Source: Lentibacter sp. | GTDB taxonomy: Bacteria; Pseudomonadota; Alphaproteobacteria; Rhodobacterales; Rhodobacteraceae | DNA length: 64,000 nucleotides | Assembly: GCA_016744435.1 (NCBI GenBank) | Contig: JADGEJ010000001.1 | Span: 1-64,000 of the forward strand | Reading direction: 5' to 3' | In this document: piece by piece, positions 50,683-60,370 of the stretch | Layout of the letters: the number at the start of each line of letters is the position of its first letter | How positions within the stretch are numbered: position 1 is the first letter of the stretch | The notes under the pieces: generated by a model | The model's database searches: none | What the model was told of the DNA's origin: nothing | The model's input: the letters and a program-made list of their open reading frames with translations, nothing else | Program-made: the position numbers and the translations under genes

Positions 50683-52776
50683 TTAGAAGCCAAACAGACC
50701 GGCTTCGGTTATGGCGGCTTGTATGAAGGCGTCTTTGCGTGCTTCTGGGTTCCAGCCAAGAACAGCCTTTGGCTTTGAGTTGTCAAACGGCGAAAAGTGG
50801 GCGCGACTTTTCCAATCTCGCAAGCTGGGGCGAGACAGGCCTTGGCGGCGTAGTACCCTGGTTTTGAGGAAGAACTTCACCGCGTCGGAAGCGTAGAATG
50901 CTAACAGAGGGCCGCTCGACACGTTGATATCTGCGCCAAGCGTATCGTGGATCGCTTTGAAGTATCCACGTGCTGATAGCATCGGTTCACCTATCAGGTT
51001 GAAGCTCTCGCCAATTGCCTCGTCTCGTTCGGCCATCAGAATAAGCCCATCAGCCACGTCATCTATCAAAACGAAGGGTAAAGTGTTGCAGCCACTGCCC
51101 CAAATTTTCACCGCGCCGGCGCCGTGCCAGCGCCCAATGCCCCAATGCTGCAGCGGTCCACCTGAGCCTACAACGATGCCGGGCCGAGCGATGGTTACAG
51201 GCAAACCTTTGGTTTTGTGCATGCCCAGCATTCGCGCCTCGCATTCGGCTTTTGAGCGTGCGTAGATGTTGCGCTCTTGCATGCTGTCGCCAAAGCCAGT
51301 TGCTTCGGTAATCGTGACTGCGGGATCAGACATGTCATATGATGCTATCGTACCGGTATAGATAAGCCGTTTCACACCGGCTTTGAGGGCCGCGTTGGCA
51401 ATACGTTCACTCACGGCGACATCGTTTTCAAGCGCGGACTCCCATGTTTTGTCATCAGATTTAGCGAGATTGTAGACATGGGTGATGCCTGCCATCGCGG
51501 CTTCTAGGCCGGCTTCGTCACGCAAGGATACACCAACCGTTTCGACCATGTTGGCAATGTCATCAAACGGGCCAGTTTTACCACGAGACAACACACGCAC
51601 ATGCGTACCGTTAGAAACCAACCTGCGCGTAAGAGCGCGCCCAATGAAGCCTGTGCCGCCGATGACAAGCGCGGTCGGTTTGGGCTTACCGCGGGGGGCT
51701 GCAAGTTTCGGTTCTTCTGGCAGAAGGGTCAGCGTGTCGTCTATCGCAGACATCACCTTTTGCGCACTTAACCCATCAAAGCGCGCGCTAACAGGGCGGC
51801 CCTGAGCAATTGCGCTATAGACTTCGTCGCACATGCCGCGAAAGCTTAAGCCATAGGGCGACTTTTGGTTGAGAGACGCCAGTTGGCGCACGCCGTTTAC
51901 AACGCCTTCGCGTAGATGGCTCATGCTTTGGCCAAGTGCGTTGCGTAATGGGTTGATCACCAAATCAGACGTGTTAACCCCTGACACAACCAAAGTGTCA
52001 TTGGCATAGTCAAGCCGCGCCATTGCTGATGAGCCGCGGAGTACCACCGAGCGATCATCATAGGTCTCAATTAGCGCCAAGTTAAGCGTGACATCAACAT
52101 CGCCAGCACGTGCGAGAATGCGCCAGCCTTGAGGACGTGTTCCGCCACCGGGTAAGGTAATGTTGTTAGAAGTTTGTAAGTGCAAGATTTCAACGTCGCC
52201 GAATAGATCTTGCATGAATGCAAAGAGATGTGGGCCAAGCTCTTGCAGCAGATTGCGTGTGTCGCGCATGAGCCAGATGCCGTAGGGGCCAGAGCGCAGC
52301 GGGCCGAGTGGGAAGCACCAGTTGATCTCAGCGGTGGAGATCCGGCCCATGCTGCCGGATTCGACTTTGGCTTTAAGCCGCTGGTACGAAGGAAGGCCCA
52401 AGAAATTATGCCCTGCCGCAAACTGTACACCACGTTTTTGGGCTGCATTCGCCATTGTTGCCACATCCGGGGCTGACAAAGCGACAGGCTTTTCCACGAG
52501 CACATGCAGGCCACCTTCAATGCACTCTAACGCAACAGCGCAATGGTGGTCTGGTGGTGTCAAAATGTGCACAGCGTCAGCAGCACCTGCGGCCAGCATG
52601 TCGGTAACCGAGCCAAAGGCCTCAATTCCGCGCGCTGCGGCAAACCCTTCGGCGGCTCCAAAGTTGCTGTCAACTACACAGGTCAATTCAGCATCTTGTG
52701 TGGCGCTGATGGCATCTGCATGCCAATCTGCAATGTAGCCTGCACCAATAATGCCGACGCGTGTTACTGTACTCAT
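50683..52776 (-). CDS. fusion of Gfo/Idh/MocA oxidoreductase and NAD-dependent epimerase
   Basis: A 697-residue two-domain enzyme. Residues 1-345: Gfo/Idh/MocA oxidoreductase with VGIIGAGYIADWH and VEKPVAL. Residues about 365-697: extended SDR (epimerase/dehydratase) with VIGGTGFIGRAL and catalytic YARSK. Both act on nucleotide- or polyprenyl-linked sugars, so the fusion may do two consecutive steps. ATG 52776 lies 7 nt after the preceding gene's stop; an upstream in-frame TTG is unlikely. It ends the minus-strand operon 57085-50683, which also encodes unfused members of the same two families. The 170-nt gap after it contains the promoter of the kinase-like gene. Confidence 0.88.
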   Translation of the reverse strand: MSTVTRVGIIGAGYIADWHADAISATQDAELTCVVDSNFGAAEGFAAARGIEAFGSVTDMLAAGAADAVHILTPPDHHCAVALECIEGGLHVLVEKPVALSAPDVATMANAAQKRGVQFAAGHNFLGLPSYQRLKAKVESGSMGRISTAEINWCFPLGPLRSGPYGIWLMRDTRNLLQELGPHLFAFMQDLFGDVEILHLQTSNNITLPGGGTRPQGWRILARAGDVDVTLNLALIETYDDRSVVLRGSSAMARLDYANDTLVVSGVNTSDLVINPLRNALGQSMSHLREGVVNGVRQLASLNQKSPYGLSFRGMCDEVYSAIAQGRPVSARFDGLSAQKVMSAIDDTLTLLPEEPKLAAPRGKPKPTALVIGGTGFIGRALTRRLVSNGTHVRVLSRGKTGPFDDIANMVETVGVSLRDEAGLEAAMAGITHVYNLAKSDDKTWESALENDVAVSERIANAALKAGVKRLIYTGTIASYDMSDPAVTITEATGFGDSMQERNIYARSKAECEARMLGMHKTKGLPVTIARPGIVVGSGGPLQHWGIGRWHGAGAVKIWGSGCNTLPFVLIDDVADGLILMAERDEAIGESFNLIGEPMLSARGYFKAIHDTLGADINVSSGPLLAFYASDAVKFFLKTRVLRRQGLSRPSLRDWKSRAHFSPFDNSKPKAVLGWNPEARKDAFIQAAITEAGLFGF

Positions 52777-52783
52777 TTTGGGC

Positions 52784-53764
52784 TCACTTATATTCAATAA
52801 TTACCATATCAGCGCCGCTGCGCTTGCGTTTGCGGTAGGTTGCAGCCCCGATGATATTGGGGAATTTTGACAAAAAGAGGTAAAAAGCGTGATGCGCTGC
52901 GAGTTTTCGCGGTAAGCCCGATTTCTCGAGGCCAAGCACTGTGCGTATATAGGATGTCGCGAACACCGCGATGACCAAGGCCAGCAAGGGCCAATAGAGC
53001 ACGGCGCCAATAAGCCCGATTAAGGGCAGAGCGGCACCATAGGCCCACATCCGCCTTCGCTCACGAACGAAATAGTCGGGGTGCAAATCGTTCACTTGCT
53101 CAAATCCGTGGCCAGTTCTGACAGCACGGCTCCACCACTGGCTAAATTTGAGCATGTTCGCATCGTGATGCGTCATTGGAATCGGCAGGCGTTTTAAAGC
53201 CCAACCCGCTTTACGCAGTCGCGTGCAAAATTCGTCGTCTTCAGCTGCAATGACTTCAGGGTTAAAACCGTCCACTTCTTCAAACGCCACTGCCCGCACC
53301 ATCATATCACCACCACAGGCCAAGATTTCACCAGCTGGCCGATGCCACTCAAAGTCGCACAAGGCGTTGAATACGCTTGCTTCAGGGTCAACTTCGGCTC
53401 GCCATCCGGTAACAAGGGCGAGGGTGTTGTCTTCAGAAAGCGCCGACGCAGCATGCGTTAGGTAGCCTTCCTCCAACGTACAGTCGCCATCGACAAATTG
53501 GACAACATCGGGCGCATTTGGTCGGGCCATGATGTGCTCAAAACCAGCATTCCTGGCTCGTGCGGCCGTGAATGGCACATCACTTTCGAGCAAGACACAG
53601 TCTGCTCCGAGGTGGGTGGCGTTTGCTACTGAATCGTCGGTTGACCCGCTGTCAACATAGACGACTAGTCCGACTTCATTCTGGAGTGACTTTAAACAAT
53701 TGATGAGGCGTATTCCCTCGTTGCGGCCGATCACCACAGCGCCAATGGATAGCTTCTCTATCAT
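52784..53764 (-). CDS. glycosyltransferase family 2
   Basis: A 326-residue GT-A enzyme. Motifs: IGAVVIGRNEGIRLINCLKS, YVDSGSTDDSV, QFVDGDCTLE (DxD) and GGDMMVRAVAFEEVDGFN. A C-terminal pair of hydrophobic segments (about 240-275) indicates membrane association. The start overlaps the stop of the upstream GT4 gene by 4 nt. Donor unknown. Confidence 0.9.
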   Translation of the reverse strand: MIEKLSIGAVVIGRNEGIRLINCLKSLQNEVGLVVYVDSGSTDDSVANATHLGADCVLLESDVPFTAARARNAGFEHIMARPNAPDVVQFVDGDCTLEEGYLTHAASALSEDNTLALVTGWRAEVDPEASVFNALCDFEWHRPAGEILACGGDMMVRAVAFEEVDGFNPEVIAAEDDEFCTRLRKAGWALKRLPIPMTHHDANMLKFSQWWSRAVRTGHGFEQVNDLHPDYFVRERRRMWAYGAALPLIGLIGAVLYWPLLALVIAVFATSYIRTVLGLEKSGLPRKLAAHHAFYLFLSKFPNIIGAATYRKRKRSGADMVIIEYK

Positions 53765-55011
53765 AGACCGTCTCCAATCGGTTCAGGGCGACAGGGGAGG
53801 GTGGTGCCATTTGATGCTGCGTCGAAAAGAGCCGCCAAACGGGCCGCCTCTGAATGTGCCCGAAACCCCTCTAAGACGGTTTCGCGACCAACGCGTCCCA
53901 TGGCTGAGGCGCGCGCGGAATCACTTGCGATCTCGTCAATTGCTGCGGCCAATGCTGCTACGTGGCCGGGTGCGACCAGCAACCCGCTTTGACCATGGGC
54001 AACCAATTCGGAAACACCAGCAATACGCGTGGTGATGACTGGTAGACCCGCGGCCATTGCCTCCATCAGAACGACAGGAACGCCCTCCGCGAAGCTAGGT
54101 AAAACCAAGACATCGTTCTCGCCAAGCAATGCAGCGACTTCGTCTTGAGAGCGGTACCCAAGGAAGGATACTTGATCTGCTAAGCCAGATTTCCGAACGG
54201 TTTCTTCAAGCGTTTGTCTGTCTGGGCCATCGCCAACAATGGTGAGTCTCAGGCCTTGGGTTTTGGTAACTTGTAATGCCTCGATGAGAATTGGGAGGCC
54301 CTTTACGGCAGCCAGCCGGCCAACGAATAGCAGCCGCTTGCCGCTGTTGGGTTCGCGGCGTGTCTCATAGCGTTCAGGCTCGACGCCGCAATGGATGATA
54401 TGAAGCTTGCTCCAATGCTCAGGTTCAGAAAAAATCATCGCTTGTGAGCGGCAGAAGCTACTAATACAGGCGACAAAGCTGGCACGCGCGATCTTTTCAT
54501 TTAGTCGCCAGTGGATCGGCTCAAAGAAGATGTCAGGGCCATGCAGAGTGAAGGAATATGGAATCCCCGAAACTTCACTGGCGAGCATCGCGACCGTGCA
54601 ACTCGACTTGGCTATGTGATTGTGAAGATGTGAAACTTCTTCGCGCTGCATGTGCTGCGCGAGCATGCCAGCCTCGGCAAAATAGATCATCTGATATGCA
54701 AAGGCTTTTAGTCCGCCAGGCGAGGTCTTTGCCGCCAAGCCGAGGGCCTTGAACCAGCGTTTGGGTGAGCGTGCCAAAAGCTGAGCATGTGCCTTGAGCA
54801 ACCGCAAAGGGCGAAGAGCAGCAGGCAGAACATTGAATGTCTGTGCGGCTTCTTTAATTTGCTCGGCACCAACATGGTGAGAGGCGTCTGTTCGACGAAT
54901 TGAGCAGGTCAATACATCTAAGCCTGCGGCGCGCAAGCCAGCAACTTCACGCTGAATAAACGTGTCAGTCGCGCGAGGATACTCTCCTGTGAGATAAGCC
55001 AGCTTGGTCAT
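53761..55011 (-). CDS. glycosyltransferase family 4
   Basis: A 416-residue GT-B enzyme starting MTKLAYLTGEYPRATDTFIQ at ATG 55009-55011, preceded by GGAGG; the longer frame has no site. Motifs: HLHNHIAKSSCTVAMLASE, LLFVGRLAAVKGLPILIEAL, VGDGPDRQTLEE and the EX7E region EGVPVVLMEAMAAGLPV. These are typical of colanic-acid/amylovoran-type transferases. It overlaps both neighbours by 4 nt in the minus-strand operon. Confidence 0.92.
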   Translation of the reverse strand: MTKLAYLTGEYPRATDTFIQREVAGLRAAGLDVLTCSIRRTDASHHVGAEQIKEAAQTFNVLPAALRPLRLLKAHAQLLARSPKRWFKALGLAAKTSPGGLKAFAYQMIYFAEAGMLAQHMQREEVSHLHNHIAKSSCTVAMLASEVSGIPYSFTLHGPDIFFEPIHWRLNEKIARASFVACISSFCRSQAMIFSEPEHWSKLHIIHCGVEPERYETRREPNSGKRLLFVGRLAAVKGLPILIEALQVTKTQGLRLTIVGDGPDRQTLEETVRKSGLADQVSFLGYRSQDEVAALLGENDVLVLPSFAEGVPVVLMEAMAAGLPVITTRIAGVSELVAHGQSGLLVAPGHVAALAAAIDEIASDSARASAMGRVGRETVLEGFRAHSEAARLAALFDAASNGTTLPCRPEPIGDGL

Positions 55012-55952
55012 AGCGGCCTCCCTTTGGTCTTGCTTGTCGCGCTGCCAAACCTTGCCGATGGAACCCATCCGAGCTGTCGTTTCGCGAGTTCATTGGAATA
55101 GCGCACAGGTCGCATCCTTGCGGCCAATACGCGGGGGCGCAAGAGGCCAGGCGCTCTTGCGCCTACAATCGCCTCTGTAAAAGTGGCAAGAGGCATCAGC
55201 AGACGCCACGACAGCTTTACATGTAGCCCATTGTGAACCTGAGCGATAAACTCCGCGCGTGTCGGTAGGGTGTCCTCGACAATGTTGAGCGTTTCAAATG
55301 CGCCTTTTGGCTCGGTTTCGGCTGCCAAAACAAGGGCATCGGCGGCATTCTGAACGTGGCATATGGGCGCTTGCCCACTGCGTGAAAGACTAAATAAAAC
55401 CGACCCTAGGCGCGGCCCAATGTGGGCGTTCCAGAGACGCGTATCATCATAGAGCGCGCCGATGCGCAGCGCCCAGGTTGATAGATTTGCGTCTTGTGTT
55501 TGTCTTTCCTGAACAAGCTTTGCGCGGGTGTATCCTTCGCGTTTTACCAAATCGGTTTCTAATGGGGTGCTCTCGTCGACAGTGCCGTTTTCGACTGTTC
55601 CAAAGGCGTCATAAACAGCGATAGAGCTAGCGAGCACTAGTCGCGCATGGCTTGCATCATGCTTGATTGCGTCTACGAGCTTAGCTGTTGCTTGGGTCGT
55701 GTCGCGTGCGAGAATGGCTGGATCATTGCTCATAGCTGCAGCAATATGAATCACCGCATCTACGCCTAGCAAGGCGTCTGCAGGCAGGCCGTCAGCCAAA
55801 TCACAGATTACAATATCAACTGTTTCGGGCAATGACGCGTCCTCGCAGCGCACCAGGGCACGCACTCTGTGTCCACGTTCCAAAGCAGCGGTAACGCAGG
55901 CCTTGCCGAGAAAGCCGCTGGCTCCGGTGATGGCGATAGTCAGCGCGCCCAT
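55008..55952 (-). CDS. NAD-dependent epimerase/dehydratase
   Basis: A 314-residue extended SDR. GASGFLGKA near the N-terminus binds NAD(P), IHIAAAMSNDP follows, and YTRAKLVQE supplies the catalytic Tyr and Lys. ATG 55952 overlaps the end of the Gfo/Idh gene by 13 nt, and the stop overlaps the GT4 start by 4 nt. Likely works on a nucleotide sugar together with its upstream neighbour. It corresponds to the C-terminal domain of the fusion protein at 50683-52776. Confidence 0.88.
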   Translation of the reverse strand: MGALTIAITGASGFLGKACVTAALERGHRVRALVRCEDASLPETVDIVICDLADGLPADALLGVDAVIHIAAAMSNDPAILARDTTQATAKLVDAIKHDASHARLVLASSIAVYDAFGTVENGTVDESTPLETDLVKREGYTRAKLVQERQTQDANLSTWALRIGALYDDTRLWNAHIGPRLGSVLFSLSRSGQAPICHVQNAADALVLAAETEPKGAFETLNIVEDTLPTRAEFIAQVHNGLHVKLSWRLLMPLATFTEAIVGARAPGLLRPRVLAARMRPVRYSNELAKRQLGWVPSARFGSATSKTKGRPL

Positions 55953-57085
55953 GGCATCGGCTCCATTTTGCCGCAAGTGCTAACGGGTATGTACGCCCCG
56001 CCTTCAAGGCCGGCGTTTTGAATGGCGAGTGTCACTTCAGTGAGGTGGAGCGCAAAAGCACCGCCGATCCGGCTGGGCTGTCTCGCCGCGATCGCTGTGA
56101 GCATTTCAGCAGGGCCCAAAGCGAAGTTCATAGCAGCGGCCCCTTTGCGCGGCAGTTTCGGGTGAGTCTTGCTCGCCGCAAGCCGAAGGCGCTTGCCAAA
56201 CGGGTGCTCAAGTAGCCGACGCCGGATACGCATGCGGCGGTGGTATTTGACTGGTGCGCCATTGTCCCATGCTTTGCTAAGTGCAATCACGCCATCGTCT
56301 CCTATAATGCGCAATCGGTGATCATGCGGAGCCGCGATAGAGCAAGTCAAGCGCACAACAGGCCCGTTCTCAAAGTGCAAAACTGCGACGGAAAAGTCAG
56401 GTGCTGCATTTTCAACATCCCGTTTGTCTGGCAGAACTTCGGCTGAGCTGGCAAGCAGGCGAGTGACCGGACCAAACATGGCGATCAACCAGCTAAGATA
56501 ATAGCCGGCATGCTCAAGCGTGCAACCAACCCGAAACTCGTCTTTGTAAGGCCAAGGCGCACCGCTTTCACTGACCCAATGCTCCAGTGGAGCTTGCGAA
56601 ACGAACCCATCGTCAAGCTCTGCGTAGACGAGCCTTGGTGTGCCGCCTATGTTATTCGAAACTGCCCAAAACAGCGTCTGTGCGGCTTCTCCGAGAACTG
56701 AAGAGGGTGCGGAGCCAAGCTGTAGTTGCTTCTCAGATGCGAGATCAGACAGTTCTCTGGCGCTCTCAAATGTCAGCGCCAGCGGCTTTTCGCAAAACAC
56801 ATGGTGTCCAGCCTCTAGGGCCGCCAAATTGATAGCATAGTGGGAAGATGGGTTTGTGAGGTTGAGCACTAAGCCGTCTTCTGGAAGCGACGAAAATAAG
56901 GCCTCCAAGTCAGAGGCTGCATCAACCTTCCAATGTTTTGAAAACGCTTCAAGGCGTTCTTCCGAACGGTCAAAGACACAGCTTACTCGAATGTCTGGAA
57001 ATGTCTCCAGGGAACGCATGTAGAGGTCGGCGACAAAGCCGCAGCCGACAATCGCCACTGTTCTCATTGGCGCAACTGTCTTCAT
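55940..57085 (-). CDS. Gfo/Idh/MocA family oxidoreductase
   Basis: A 381-residue NAD(P)-dependent dehydrogenase acting on sugars. AIVGCGFVADLYMRS forms the dinucleotide site, and HHVFCEKPLAL holds the EKP catalytic motif. ATG 57085 follows GGAGG with 6-nt spacing. It is the first gene of the minus-strand operon and is divergent from the WecG-family gene, with about 190 nt between that must contain both promoters. It corresponds to the N-terminal domain of the fusion at 50683-52776. Confidence 0.9.
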   Translation of the reverse strand: MKTVAPMRTVAIVGCGFVADLYMRSLETFPDIRVSCVFDRSEERLEAFSKHWKVDAASDLEALFSSLPEDGLVLNLTNPSSHYAINLAALEAGHHVFCEKPLALTFESARELSDLASEKQLQLGSAPSSVLGEAAQTLFWAVSNNIGGTPRLVYAELDDGFVSQAPLEHWVSESGAPWPYKDEFRVGCTLEHAGYYLSWLIAMFGPVTRLLASSAEVLPDKRDVENAAPDFSVAVLHFENGPVVRLTCSIAAPHDHRLRIIGDDGVIALSKAWDNGAPVKYHRRMRIRRRLLEHPFGKRLRLAASKTHPKLPRKGAAAMNFALGPAEMLTAIAARQPSRIGGAFALHLTEVTLAIQNAGLEGGAYIPVSTCGKMEPMPWAR

Positions 57086-57275
57086 TGGACGCCTCCACAG
57101 GCAAAACGACGGCACATCAGCCGCTCACACATAGATTTATTTTCGATCAGGCCCTCTTTTGGCGACAAAAAGTGTCAAGACTGGGGCGAATGTCAAATTT
57201 ATGGCAAAATTTATGCTTAACAAACTGGTGAACAGCCTGTTTTAAGCAGGGCAATACGTAAAATTGGGGAAGCCA

Positions 57276-58034
57276 GTGAATTTCAAAGCAAAAGGAGAGA
57301 CCATCTCGGTCAATCTCGTGGATCGCGAGGCGCTCTTGGCCGTCGTCGAACAGAGATTCGAAGACAAACAGGGTTTTGCATTGGCAACGATCAACCTTGA
57401 TCACCTTGTGAAGCTTCGCAGCTCTGGAGCTTTCGCGCGGGACTATGCTGCGCAAGACTTTGTTGTGGCCGACGGTAACCCTATTGTGTGGCTCTCAAAG
57501 CTCGCCAAACGCCCCCTTGCGTTGGTTCCGGGCTCAGATATGGTTTTGCCTCTTGCGCAATTGGCGGCTGAACAGGGCGTTAGAATCGCACTATTTGGTT
57601 CAACCGAAGAAAGCCTCGCAGCGTCTGCATCATCGTTGAAGGCGAAAATATCCAAGCTAGAAATCACGGCTTGCATTGCTCCTCCGATGGGGTTCGATCC
57701 AGCAAGCGAAGATGCTATGGAGATGCTGGAAGAGCTGAGCAATTCTGGGGCTGGCCTAGTTTTCTTAGCGCTGGGAGCTCCCAAGCAGGAAGCTTTCGCC
57801 GCGAGAGGGCGTTTGCTAACACCATCGCTTGGGTTTGCCTCCATAGGTGCGGGGCTTGATTTCGTGTCGGGAGCCCAAGATCGTGCGCCAAAATGGGTGC
57901 GCTCTTTGGCCATGGAATGGGCATGGCGGATGCTTAAATCACCCTCACGCTTGCTGCCGCGCTACGCGAAGTGCTTTGCGATCCTGCCTTCGCTCGTTCG
58001 TGAGGCTTGGTCACTGCGCAAGCACAAACCATAA
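57276..58034 (+). CDS. WecG/TagA/CpsF family glycosyltransferase (GT26)
   Basis: A 252-residue enzyme. Family motifs: FALATINLDHLVKLRSS, VADGNPIVWLSKL (the TagA-like DG-P-W motif), RIALFGSTEE and VFLALGAPKQEAF. GT26 enzymes transfer N-acetylmannosaminuronic acid or related sugars to the polyprenyl-linked acceptor. GTG 57276 was preferred because GGGGAAG sits just upstream; a TTG at 57264 is an alternative. It is a single plus-strand gene between two minus-strand operons. Confidence 0.9.
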   Translation: MNFKAKGETISVNLVDREALLAVVEQRFEDKQGFALATINLDHLVKLRSSGAFARDYAAQDFVVADGNPIVWLSKLAKRPLALVPGSDMVLPLAQLAAEQGVRIALFGSTEESLAASASSLKAKISKLEITACIAPPMGFDPASEDAMEMLEELSNSGAGLVFLALGAPKQEAFAARGRLLTPSLGFASIGAGLDFVSGAQDRAPKWVRSLAMEWAWRMLKSPSRLLPRYAKCFAILPSLVREAWSLRKHKP

Positions 58035-58053
58035 TCAAATAGCGATTTTGTTT

Positions 58054-58821
58054 TCAAAGACTGCGTGGTTTTGGGCGTTGCAGAAGCAACATGTCTTTCA
58101 CCCGCCGCTTGAGCGAGCGCGGTGGCAACAATTCATGGTTCATTTCAAATACACTTCCGGTCAGCAAAGGGTCATGCCATAGCGCGAGGTCGGCACCCCA
58201 TTTTGCGGCTTCCTCGGGCTTCAGCCCCTCCGGAATGCCCATATCGGTGTCAAGCATGCCTGGCAACCAATCAGAGATGACAATGTCAGGGAACCTATCG
58301 GCTAGATCGGCAAGTAAAGCCCGTGTCAAAATGCGCGTGGCCCCTTTGGACACAGAGTAACCTGAAGAGGCCGGCAGAGGGGCAATGTCAGCAAAGCTTG
58401 CAACGTTGAGAATACGGCCAAAGCCAGTTTGAGCCATGTCATCAAGAGCATGTCGGGACGCACCAAACACGCCGCCTAAGTTTATTGCTACAGTTTGCAT
58501 AAAGCTCTCGTGGCTTTCTGCGAAGACATCTAAGCGCGGGTAGACCGCCGCATTGTTGATCAACAGAGTGACAGGCCCGAGCAGACGGCGTGTTTCTGAG
58601 AAGGCTTGTTCTAGAGCGGCCGGATCTGAAATGTCGCACACGATTGGAATTATTCCATCTTGCCCACACGCGGTTTGCTTAAGTGGTTCTGCGCGCCTGC
58701 CAAATGCAGCCACGCGTACACCGCGCTGGGCTAGGTTTTGAGCCAGTGCCCTTCCAAGCCCCGAGCCCGCGCCAGTGACAACTGCCACGCCAGCCAATAG
58801 CCTGTCATCAGGTTTCGCCAT
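58054..58821 (-). CDS. short-chain dehydrogenase/reductase
   Basis: A 255-residue classical SDR: TGAGSGLGRAL binds the cofactor, NNAAVYPR is the stabilising NNAG-type motif, NVASFADIAP carries the catalytic Ser, and YSVSK the Tyr/Lys pair. The substrate is unknown. Its start overlaps the GMC oxidoreductase stop (58808-58821), so the three genes 62348-58054 form one operon with the acyltransferase. Confidence 0.9.
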   Translation of the reverse strand: MAKPDDRLLAGVAVVTGAGSGLGRALAQNLAQRGVRVAAFGRRAEPLKQTACGQDGIIPIVCDISDPAALEQAFSETRRLLGPVTLLINNAAVYPRLDVFAESHESFMQTVAINLGGVFGASRHALDDMAQTGFGRILNVASFADIAPLPASSGYSVSKGATRILTRALLADLADRFPDIVISDWLPGMLDTDMGIPEGLKPEEAAKWGADLALWHDPLLTGSVFEMNHELLPPRSLKRRVKDMLLLQRPKPRSL

Positions 58822-60370
58822 GACGGCCTCCTTCGATTATTGCGTCTGCGACCCGTAAAGCCTGCGCAGCAATTGTGAGTGATGGGTTTACGCCCATCGA
58901 GGACGGCATGAAGCTAGCATCTGCGACGTAGAGATTGGTCAGGTCATGTGCGCGACCGTCCGAGCGCAACACGCTTGTTGTTGCGTCATCACCAAAGCGC
59001 ATGGTGCCGCAAGGGTGGCCGAAGTTCAGCTCTGGCGCGTTCAGCAAAAACATCATGCGTTGCCCTTTGAACGCGCGTTTGATTTCTCGTTGAAACAGCT
59101 TTCGGCGGGTGTGTAACTCAGAGCGCATCGTATACTTAAAACTGATTTCGCCGTCTTGCGTGGGTAAAATGCGGTTGTCGTCGTAAGATAGATCTTCCAT
59201 CAGGCCGAGAAAAATTTTGGCACGTCCAAGCACTTTGGCCGCAACGGCTGCGGGCAGGCGCGCACCGTCTTGTACGAGGCGGTTGCGGCCTAACTTGGAG
59301 CGCGCCAGCCGGAGCCGCAAGTAGTGGAGAATTTCGCCATAGGATGCGTCGACGCCCATTGATTGGACCATGCCAAGGCGCTGTTCGTTACGCCACATCA
59401 GGTCGCGCATGCCTATGGATTTTGACTGTGCAGTGCCCTTGGCCCCTGGCCAGACGGCGAACATTTCATTGGTGTGAAACATCAACCCACGGCCAACCCG
59501 GTCTGCTGAGTTTGCAACGCCATTGGGAAAGGCCTCAGAGGCAGATTGTAAGCAAAGTTGCGGCGTCCCGAAGGCTCCGGCGGCCAGCAAGATCACGGGC
59601 GCAGAAATGGTATGCTCTTCTGCATTCCGAATTAGTTTGATGTGAGTTATGTGGCTGCCATCGCCACAAAGCGCCGTGACATCGGCCATATCGAGAAGGC
59701 CTGCATTGCCTGTCGCCAGTGCAGGCTCAACGCCCGCTGACCGCCCGTCCATTTTGCACGGTTTGGGGCATTTGGTGCCAAAACAATTGAGGCAACCTTC
59801 GACATTGCGAACCGCGCTGTGGAGTTGATAGGGGTGCATCCCCGCTGCGCTGAGCTTATCCGAAATGATCTGGTCGACCGGATCCATTGTGGGCGGAATT
59901 GTCAAGCTGGAGGGATAGTTCGCAAGGGGGTTTTGCGTGCCATTCACGTGGTAAAGCTGCTCGGCTTTCGTCAAATATGGCTCAAACTCCGCATAGCGCA
60001 CAGGCCAGCCACCAGTAGGATGTGGCCGCGCATTGCTGTGCTCGAGATCGTGAACTTCTGGCCTTTCGAGAGTTGCCGCGTAAAACGCACTACTGCCCCC
60101 AAGTCCCGCGCCGATCGGGGGGTAAAATGCTTGATCTTCGCCGTTGATGCGTGCCTGCACCTGATTGGGCCAAAACCCTCGGGCCAGGCGCGCTTCGGGG
60201 ACAAACATGTCACTGTCAAAGCGGGTCTGCTCGGAGCGAAACCCCGCGGGGCCCTTCTCGATAAACAACACCTTGAGGCCAGCTTCTGCGAGACGGCGTC
60301 CTGCCGTACCTCCGCCTATTCCTGTCCCAATGACGATGACATCCCAGTTTTCTTTGAGGAGATCACTCAT
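58808..60370 (-). CDS. GMC-family FAD oxidoreductase
   Basis: A 520-residue flavoenzyme. VIGTGIGGGTAGRRLAE is the FAD-binding fingerprint; GGSSAFYAATLE lies in the GMC family region; CGTMRFG and VADASFMPSSMGVNPSLTIA form the C-terminal signature. A cysteine cluster CLNCFGTKCPKPCKMDG (about residue 215) is typical for a subgroup related to gluconate dehydrogenase and cholesterol-oxidase-like proteins and could bind a metal centre. ATG 60370 overlaps the acyltransferase end by 8 nt. No signal peptide is seen. It may oxidise a sugar alcohol or glycan precursor. Confidence 0.9.
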   Translation of the reverse strand: MSDLLKENWDVIVIGTGIGGGTAGRRLAEAGLKVLFIEKGPAGFRSEQTRFDSDMFVPEARLARGFWPNQVQARINGEDQAFYPPIGAGLGGSSAFYAATLERPEVHDLEHSNARPHPTGGWPVRYAEFEPYLTKAEQLYHVNGTQNPLANYPSSLTIPPTMDPVDQIISDKLSAAGMHPYQLHSAVRNVEGCLNCFGTKCPKPCKMDGRSAGVEPALATGNAGLLDMADVTALCGDGSHITHIKLIRNAEEHTISAPVILLAAGAFGTPQLCLQSASEAFPNGVANSADRVGRGLMFHTNEMFAVWPGAKGTAQSKSIGMRDLMWRNEQRLGMVQSMGVDASYGEILHYLRLRLARSKLGRNRLVQDGARLPAAVAAKVLGRAKIFLGLMEDLSYDDNRILPTQDGEISFKYTMRSELHTRRKLFQREIKRAFKGQRMMFLLNAPELNFGHPCGTMRFGDDATTSVLRSDGRAHDLTNLYVADASFMPSSMGVNPSLTIAAQALRVADAIIEGGRHGET

